Source: Candidatus Nomurabacteria bacterium (GTDB lineage Bacteria; Patescibacteriota; Minisyncoccia; Phycocordibacterales; UBA9973). From it: a stretch of 9,933 nucleotides of DNA. The stretch is taken from contig JAHFNM010000027.1 of assembly GCA_023267415.1 (NCBI GenBank), forward strand, positions 1 through 9,933. Direction: 5' to 3'. Positions within the stretch are counted from its first letter, which is position 1. Every line of letters begins with the position of its first letter. Shown in pieces: positions 5,738-9,933 of the stretch. The translations under genes were made by a program, and so were the position numbers. The notes beneath the pieces are model-generated. The model was not told the DNA's origin. It made no database searches and was given only the letters and a program-made list of their open reading frames with translations.

Positions 5738-6778
5738 TTACCTTCCATACTTCGGATCGGAGAATGGATTCGAAACTCCGGAAACTTCGATATGCAAATG
5801 CGGGCCGGTGGAAAGTCCGGTGGTGCCGACGTAGCCGATGACGTCACCCTGATGAACCGTCTGTCCGACTTGCGCGACGAGCGATGACATGTGAGCAGAG
5901 AGTGTCTGGGCATGGAGTCCGTTTGGAAGCGTATGGTTGATCACAACATATGTTCCCCAACCAGCGTTGTATCCTCCGGATTTTGCAACAACTACTGAGC
6001 CATCGGCAACGGCATAGATAGGGGTGCCTTTCGGAGCGCCAATGTCGATGCCACATCCGCAGTTTCCATGAAGGTTTTGTACAAAATGCGAAACAGCAAC
6101 CGGAAGAGGATAGATGAAATAATCGCCGGCGCTTGGTCGTGCAGTCGAGCGAGCAGCTGGTTTTTTGACCGGAGTGGACTTTGTCGTGCCTTTGGTATCT
6201 GCCGGCGAAGCAAGCTTTTCATCAGGAATGATGAGCATGTCGCCCACATTGAGCTGATCGTCGAGAGTCATTTCGTTTGAAAGAGCGATCGTAGTCGCAT
6301 CAACGCCATATCTTTTGGCAAGGGTTAGTAGCGTGTCGCCTTTTTTGACGGTAATGAGGCGTCCGGAGATCGATGGGATGGTAAGGATCATACCTTCCTT
6401 CAGTTTTGTCGTGGCAGTAAGGTCGTTGGCCCACATGATTGTAGCCGGCGTCACGTCAAACATGACGGAAATACTCTTGAATGTATCTCCGGCGTGCACA
6501 GTATATACATTGATATAGCCTCCTTGATCGGAAGACTGGTCTGCCTCGGCAGAATTGCCGACCGGGCCGATGCTTGGGGTGAGGGAGGAGTTGTTGATGA
6601 CGACGTCTCCTGAAGTCGATCCGCCAACCATTCCGGGACCAATGGAAGATACGCCAAGCGGCATGTTTTGCGAGTTTGAAGAAGAATTCGAGCTTCCGTC
6701 TGCCGCACTGGCGCTCGCTCCGTTAATAAATCCGGAAAAAACCGACGCCGAAGCCGAGAGCGGCATCATGAGCGGCAA
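5738..6778 (-). CDS. Secreted LysM-LysM-M23 peptidoglycan endopeptidase
   Basis: A cell-wall hydrolase: two LysM domains that bind peptidoglycan and an M23 (LytM/lysostaphin-type) zinc peptidase domain that cuts peptide cross-bridges. Numbering from the TTG at 6778 (346 residues): Ser/Gly/Asn-rich spacer 21-88, LysM1 about 90-134 (YTVHAGDTFKSIS), LysM2 about 140-185 (ITVKKGDTLLTLAKRYGV), a Lys/Thr/Pro linker 190-216, M23 about 222-340. The catalytic His is in LSAHMSSL (H296) and the HxH zinc motif in GPHLHIEV (H327, H329). The first zinc motif is unusual: H237-GNCGCGI-D245 in place of HxxxD. The start is uncertain. From TTG or ATG (6769) the signal peptide is poor, whereas the same frame is open to 6914 and contains QRTGKGRSFVAVLGFVSLLP just upstream, which would complete a good one. 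The only start-like codon there is ATT at 6904. It faces yifB tail to tail. Confidence 0.88.
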   Translation of the reverse strand: MPLMMPLSASASVFSGFINGASASAADGSSNSSSNSQNMPLGVSSIGPGMVGGSTSGDVVINNSSLTPSIGPVGNSAEADQSSDQGGYINVYTVHAGDTFKSISVMFDVTPATIMWANDLTATTKLKEGMILTIPSISGRLITVKKGDTLLTLAKRYGVDATTIALSNEMTLDDQLNVGDMLIIPDEKLASPADTKGTTKSTPVKKPAARSTARPSAGDYFIYPLPVAVSHFVQNLHGNCGCGIDIGAPKGTPIYAVADGSVVVAKSGGYNAGWGTYVVINHTLPNGLHAQTLSAHMSSLVAQVGQTVHQGDVIGYVGTTGLSTGPHLHIEVSGVSNPFSDPKYGR

Positions 6779-6939
6779 TAGGGAAACAAAGCCAAGAACC
6801 GCAACAAAAGAGCGGCCTTTCCCTGTCCTTTGAGCAAAACTATGTCCTTCCGCCGGTAAAACCGTTGTTTTACAAGGCGGATATTCTTTTTGAGGGGGTT
6901 TAATAAGGCTGTTTCAAGTGGCCTGAAGATAACATTCAC
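6766..6939 (-). CDS. Possible 57-codon small ORF overlapping the LysM-M23 start by ATGA
   Basis: On the minus strand a GTG at 6939 opens a 57-codon frame (VNVIFRPLETALLNPLKK, then a basic stretch and KAALLLRFLALF). Its TGA overlaps the ATG at 6769 as ATGA, a common arrangement for translational coupling. An AAGGG lies 6 nt before the GTG, a reasonable Shine-Dalgarno. The peptide is strongly basic and then hydrophobic, like an n-region plus core of a signal peptide. It may be a small gene, the true N-terminus of the LysM-M23 protein joined by a frameshift, or a shadow of the upstream extension of that gene's own frame. I cannot decide from sequence alone. Confidence 0.22.
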   Translation of the reverse strand: MNVIFRPLETALLNPLKKNIRLVKQRFYRRKDIVLLKGQGKAALLLRFLALFPYCRS

Positions 6940-7029
6940 ACAAAACCCTTACAATTCAAGGTTTTTATTATCGAGGCCGTTACGATCATACGGGAGGTTC
7001 GCTAAAACGATTGCAAAACAACGGTTTTA
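6857..7029. repeat. 15-bp inverted repeat in the divergent intergenic region
   Basis: TAAAACCGTTGTTTT at 6857-6871 is the exact reverse complement of AAAACAACGGTTTTA at 7015-7029, with 143 bp between them. Each arm is itself a small imperfect hairpin (AAAAC...GTTTT). The pair sits between two divergently read genes, which suits binding sites of a shared regulator, but this is only positional evidence. Confidence 0.6.
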
Positions 7030-7059
7030 TGAACAATAGCCTTTCGGAAAGCATAGTAC

Positions 7060-7065
7060 TATAAT
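7060..7065 (+). promoter_or_regulatory. Consensus -10 box upstream of the large gene
   Basis: TATAAT, a perfect -10 hexamer in the AT-rich stretch 7054-7070. It would start an mRNA near 7072 with a leader of about 117 nt before the ATG at 7189. No -35 match and no extended TGn is present, so confidence is limited. Confidence 0.35.
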
Positions 7066-7078
7066 ATAGAACGTATCT

Positions 7079-7177
7079 ATGCCTCTTAAGCGTAGCACTC
7101 CCAAAGAGGGAGTCAACGGGTATTTTCCACAAAACCACAGTGTTGACAGTATGTATACTTTGTTCCATTTTTACTAA
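7079..7177 (+). CDS. Possible 32-codon leader ORF upstream of the large gene
   Basis: ATG at 7079 opens MPLKRSTPKEGVNGYFPQNH and closes with TAA at 7175-7177, 11 nt before the ATG of the 7189 gene and in a different frame. It begins about 7 nt after the start expected from the TATAAT box, and it spans the ACTCCC/GGGAGT hairpin. The position is that of a leader peptide, but the length is close to chance and no Shine-Dalgarno is seen. Confidence 0.15.
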   Translation: MPLKRSTPKEGVNGYFPQNHSVDSMYTLFHFY

Positions 7178-7188
7178 AACCATATCGT

Positions 7189-9933
7189 ATGGAAGAACTC
7201 AAACACATTGAACAAAAAGGCGGGGCGCCTACCGGCGCCCCGCAGAGCGTCTTTGACCCCAAAGAATCCGAGGCTCGAAACCTCCGCGCCCAAAAGCTCA
7301 TAGCAAAAGCCGAGATAGAGCGCCTACTGGCAAAATACCTATTATTGACCGAGACCACAAACAAGACAATGGCGCAGACTCTTGTAGAACTCGACAAAAT
7401 CCAAAAGGAAGCAGAAACACATCCTGGCATCGGATTGTTTACTGAAGATGAAGTGGATCATCTCATGAACCAGTTCAGGAAATATCGCCCAACGGACACA
7501 AGCGTCTTCCCCGAAAAAGAGCAGACAATCGCCTCAGCCCAGCCTGCCATGCAAAAAGAGCAGCCTGCGGCCGTACCTCCGCTCTCTTCATACGACAAAC
7601 TTGAATCAAGCTGGTTCAATCGGAAGATCAGCAAGTGGCTGTATAGCAGACCCGCTGAGATCACGGAAAAAGTAGTGCGGGAGGCGCGTGCAGAAAAGAA
7701 TAAAAAACTGCAGCAGCAGACACTGGCCGAAAGCTACCGCGATGAGCGTCCAGGAAAATTGATGCTCGCCCACGGCGCAGGCGAACGCGACGAACCGAAA
7801 CAAAAAAATGAAGAAACAATTTCTCAAGCAGAGAGAGATGTTTTGTCATATGTTGAAAGAAATAACTATTGGAAGACGCTGGCGGTAAAAGAACCGAAGC
7901 AAGCTGAAATCTACGATATGCCGTTTATGGCAGAGAAGGCAACCGAGGATGCGCTGCATGCATATTTTGAATCTGGACTGAACAAACCCGAACTTCTCGC
8001 TCCGCTTGGCATCGACAAGATACAGCTTGAGATCCTCCGTGAGCACCATAGAGAAAACAAAGCGAAGGCTGCCCAAGAAAAAGCAGAGAAAAAAGCCAAC
8101 CGAAAGAGTTTTTTCAAACGCGCATTGATCTACGCCACCATGATCGGCTCGCTCTTCGGCGACGGCAAGCAGAAAAATAGCAGTGCTCCGAGCAAAACCG
8201 CTCCAAAGATCGAGACCGTAACTCAGGCCAAAACTGAGCAAGCTGTGCCGCCAAAAACCGACACGACGGTCTTTGCAGAAACATTTGCGCGAACTCAAAA
8301 AGCAAAACCTGCAGCCAAACAAACAGCGCCGACAGCAGACACAGTTCAAAACAATGCTCCAAGCCAGGCTGATACATTCGAAACCGAATTGATGAAGGGT
8401 GTGATCAACGAGCGATCAATGGAGATTCCGGGAACAAGCGTCATCGCTTCGGCTGATACTGCTGCAACACCGGCTGCTGATACGGAAAAAGCTCCGCAGG
8501 CATCAGTGGAAAAGATCCGCATCGAGCCTGCCACGATCCTTCCAGTAAAAACGCTTGAGGCCACGCCGGTAAAAGAAGAATCAAAGCTTATGGATGCGGT
8601 ACGCAAAGCCGACCTCCGCGACAAAGAGCGAGAGCAAAAGAAGAAAACCCCGACGCAGGAAATCCCCGCAAGCGAACTCGCCCGCGGTCCGCAAATCCCT
8701 GGAGGCCTCGCACCCGCACCAACCATCGCACCGGAGGCGACTGGACGCTTTAGTCCTGGAGCTGAAAAAAACAATACAACAACGACAACACATGGCATTA
8801 AACTTGTGTATACGGACAAAAATGGAAATCCTGAAGGCACTACTCCGGAAATAAAAATCACTCCGATGCCGGAGAAAAAAAACACCAACCAGGCAACGAG
8901 TTCCGTTGAAAAAAATACAGGATCGGCAAAAACTGAGGCAATCGTTTCTCCAAAAGAAACTGTTGCAGTGACACGACCAGAATCCATTGCCTCACCTATC
9001 AAGCCAACAAAACCTACACGAGAACCGATCGTATTTAGTCCCGCATCATCAACTGATAGCGCTTTCTACTTCAACAAAATCCCACTCAATCAAATGGAGA
9101 GAGGCGAGCATATTCCTGTGCCGGAAGGATGGAATTTTGATCCAATAGACAGAACCATGACTGTTAGAAAAGGTGGATTCAAAAAAGAAGGCTGGAATAT
9201 CCACGAATATCGAGTGAAAGATATCGACGGGTATAAAAACATGCCATACTTCCTTTGGAAAAAAATAGATCCAACTCTATGGGATGCATTCAAAGAGGTT
9301 CCGGGTGCTTTGGATAAATATATAAAAAATACCGAAAGAGAAGGTTCTCAAGATCCGTATGTGATCCAACTATGGAAAGGTAATACAGCAACGGAATATA
9401 TCATCAATTCGATTGGTCGCCCTGCTGCACCAGCACAAGAACGCAAAGCTGAACATCCAAATTTTGGAAAGATCATTGCTTCAATCAAAAAAATTCCAGG
9501 CCAGACAACCACCTTTACAGTTTCGGGTCAAAATTATTCTTCTCTCACCGAACTCGACAAAAATGTGCTTAATCTCACTGTAACGCAACCCGGAAAAGAA
9601 ACATTTACTGTCTATTCATTCAACGCCGATCAGGTCGCGGGTGGAGGACAGGTATTCCAAGGAGACGAGCTGGTAATGAAGGAAGTCTCTCAAATAAAGA
9701 AAGAAATTCAAGACGAACTTATTCGTGTGAGAGCTCAAACGCTCATTCCACTCCACCCTGTAGAAAATACCGTGCTTCAAGACGGAAAAACAGTGATCAA
9801 AGTACAGTGGATGCCGGACGAAATGCCTGATCTAACGCATCGTGATCGAGAAGTGAAGATCGAACGTAAAAAGAATCTTTTCAAAAAACGAACCAATCCG
9901 AGCGCGACAATACAAAATCGAACCACGCCGCAA
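7189..9933 (+). CDS. Large unrecognised protein, at least 915 residues, 3' end outside window
   Basis: An uninterrupted frame of 915 codons runs from ATG 7189 past the window end. I recognise no family. Residues 1-305 are highly charged and mostly helical (for example 31-76, 245-303), with no signal peptide. Residues 305-326 (RKSFFKRALIYATMIGSLFGDG) hold the only hydrophobic run, 13 residues between KR and DGK, marginal for a membrane helix. Residues about 327-620 are a low-complexity linker rich in Ala, Pro, Thr, Lys and Glu. From about 624 (SAFYFNKIPLNQ) the sequence looks folded, with several Trp (VPEGWNFDP, PYFLWKKIDPTLWDAF, VIQLWKG) and beta-like segments to the window end. I see no cysteine codon in the whole frame. 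The ATG is the only usual start codon downstream of an in-frame stop at 7144; there is no Shine-Dalgarno. If residues 312-324 cross the membrane, the linker would be a wall-spanning stalk and the C-terminal part would be outside. Confidence 0.88.
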   Translation, partial: MEELKHIEQKGGAPTGAPQSVFDPKESEARNLRAQKLIAKAEIERLLAKYLLLTETTNKTMAQTLVELDKIQKEAETHPGIGLFTEDEVDHLMNQFRKYRPTDTSVFPEKEQTIASAQPAMQKEQPAAVPPLSSYDKLESSWFNRKISKWLYSRPAEITEKVVREARAEKNKKLQQQTLAESYRDERPGKLMLAHGAGERDEPKQKNEETISQAERDVLSYVERNNYWKTLAVKEPKQAEIYDMPFMAEKATEDALHAYFESGLNKPELLAPLGIDKIQLEILREHHRENKAKAAQEKAEKKANRKSFFKRALIYATMIGSLFGDGKQKNSSAPSKTAPKIETVTQAKTEQAVPPKTDTTVFAETFARTQKAKPAAKQTAPTADTVQNNAPSQADTFETELMKGVINERSMEIPGTSVIASADTAATPAADTEKAPQASVEKIRIEPATILPVKTLEATPVKEESKLMDAVRKADLRDKEREQKKKTPTQEIPASELARGPQIPGGLAPAPTIAPEATGRFSPGAEKNNTTTTTHGIKLVYTDKNGNPEGTTPEIKITPMPEKKNTNQATSSVEKNTGSAKTEAIVSPKETVAVTRPESIASPIKPTKPTREPIVFSPASSTDSAFYFNKIPLNQMERGEHIPVPEGWNFDPIDRTMTVRKGGFKKEGWNIHEYRVKDIDGYKNMPYFLWKKIDPTLWDAFKEVPGALDKYIKNTEREGSQDPYVIQLWKGNTATEYIINSIGRPAAPAQERKAEHPNFGKIIASIKKIPGQTTTFTVSGQNYSSLTELDKNVLNLTVTQPGKETFTVYSFNADQVAGGGQVFQGDELVMKEVSQIKKEIQDELIRVRAQTLIPLHPVENTVLQDGKTVIKVQWMPDEMPDLTHRDREVKIERKKNLFKKRTNPSATIQNRTTPQ
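7220..7243 (+). other. GC-only hairpin in the first codons of the large gene
   Basis: A perfect 10-bp stem made only of G and C (7220-7229 with 7234-7243), closed by the loop TACC. It starts 31 nt after the A of the ATG, covering codons 11 to 19 (GGAPTGAPQ). There is no T-run after it, so it is not a terminator. Its stability stands out against the AT-rich leader. Confidence 0.75.

Larger units (their letters stand above)
6905..7188. other. Divergent intergenic region between the LysM-M23 gene and the large 7189 gene
   Basis: This stretch of nearly 300 bp has no clear gene. On the minus side a GATAAT (6972 to 6967) could be a -10 box for the LysM-M23 gene, without a good -35. On the plus side there is a perfect TATAAT (7060-7065), also without a good -35, and a TTGACA (7143-7148) with no fitting -10. 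A hairpin ACTCCC/GGGAGT lies at 7097-7113. An AGTAT-GT-ATACT dyad occupies 7149-7160. An imperfect stem followed by five T (about 6942-6966) resembles a weak plus-strand terminator. Confidence 0.55.

Noticed and set aside
6942..6966. Imperfect stem plus five T resembling a plus-strand terminator or the end of a small RNA
   Set aside because: The stem has a bulge and only about seven pairs, and no promoter or gene on the plus strand leads into it.
7143..7148. TTGACA as the -35 box of the large gene
   Set aside because: No hexamer resembling TATAAT lies 15-19 bp downstream. TATACT (7154-7159) is only 5 bp away.
6986..7183. Minus-strand open frame of 65 codons in the divergent intergenic region
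   Set aside because: No Shine-Dalgarno, no -10 box at the expected distance from its ATG, and no recognisable protein features. I treat it as chance.
7846..9002. Two long minus-strand open frames (7846-8349 and 8346-9002), the second rich in hydrophobic residues
   Set aside because: Both lie inside the uninterrupted 915-codon plus-strand frame. Hydrophobic and Ser/Cys-rich readings are expected opposite Lys/Glu/Thr/Ala-rich coding sequence, and there is no start signal or family match.
1..9933. CRISPR arrays, tRNA or rRNA genes, transposases, integrases
   Set aside because: I looked for regular short repeats, clover-leaf arms, rRNA-like sequence and DDE or tyrosine recombinase motifs and saw none. 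The only long direct repeat is the 37-bp promoter pair.

Overview
The window reads as a chromosomal segment of a small-genome bacterium, most likely a member of the Patescibacteria (Candidate Phyla Radiation), probably a Parcubacteria-type lineage. This is inferred from gene content (polynucleotide phosphorylase, a short DksA/TraR-type protein, a YifB/ComM ATPase, a LysM-M23 peptidase, and single-pass membrane proteins with proline-rich stalks), from near-absence of Shine-Dalgarno sequences, and from extended -10 boxes lying directly in front of start codons. No rRNA or tRNA gene is visible to fix the lineage.

Layout. Positions 2-1024 hold the C-terminal half of polynucleotide phosphorylase, which enters from outside the window and ends at a clear terminator. 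Then come two AT-richer orphan genes, an unknown 198-residue protein (1117-1713) and a secreted-type three-helix membrane protein (1839-2603). Each is packaged as promoter, gene, terminator, and the two promoters are a perfect 37-bp direct repeat. After a third strong hairpin come a single-pass membrane protein (2674-3597) and a DksA/TraR-like protein (3649-3999), both with signals suggesting leaderless mRNAs. A YifB/ComM-like AAA+ ATPase (4126-5682) follows and converges on a LysM-M23 cell-wall hydrolase on the minus strand (5738-6778, possibly starting further upstream). One long bidirectional terminator separates these two.

A divergent intergenic region of nearly 300 bp (6905-7188) holds an inverted repeat, a consensus -10 box and a possible 32-codon leader ORF. 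It precedes a large open frame (7189 to the window end, 915 codons without a stop). That frame encodes an unrecognised protein with a charged N-terminal region, a short hydrophobic segment, a long low-complexity Ala/Pro/Thr/Lys linker and a C-terminal region that looks folded.

The genes do not form one pathway. Household functions (RNA turnover, a transcription-factor-like zinc protein, a competence/recombination-type ATPase, wall remodelling) are interspersed with lineage-specific envelope proteins. The parts most likely to be undescribed are the repeated-promoter cassette pair and the large 7189 protein with its structured leader and GC-only hairpin near the 5' end of the gene.
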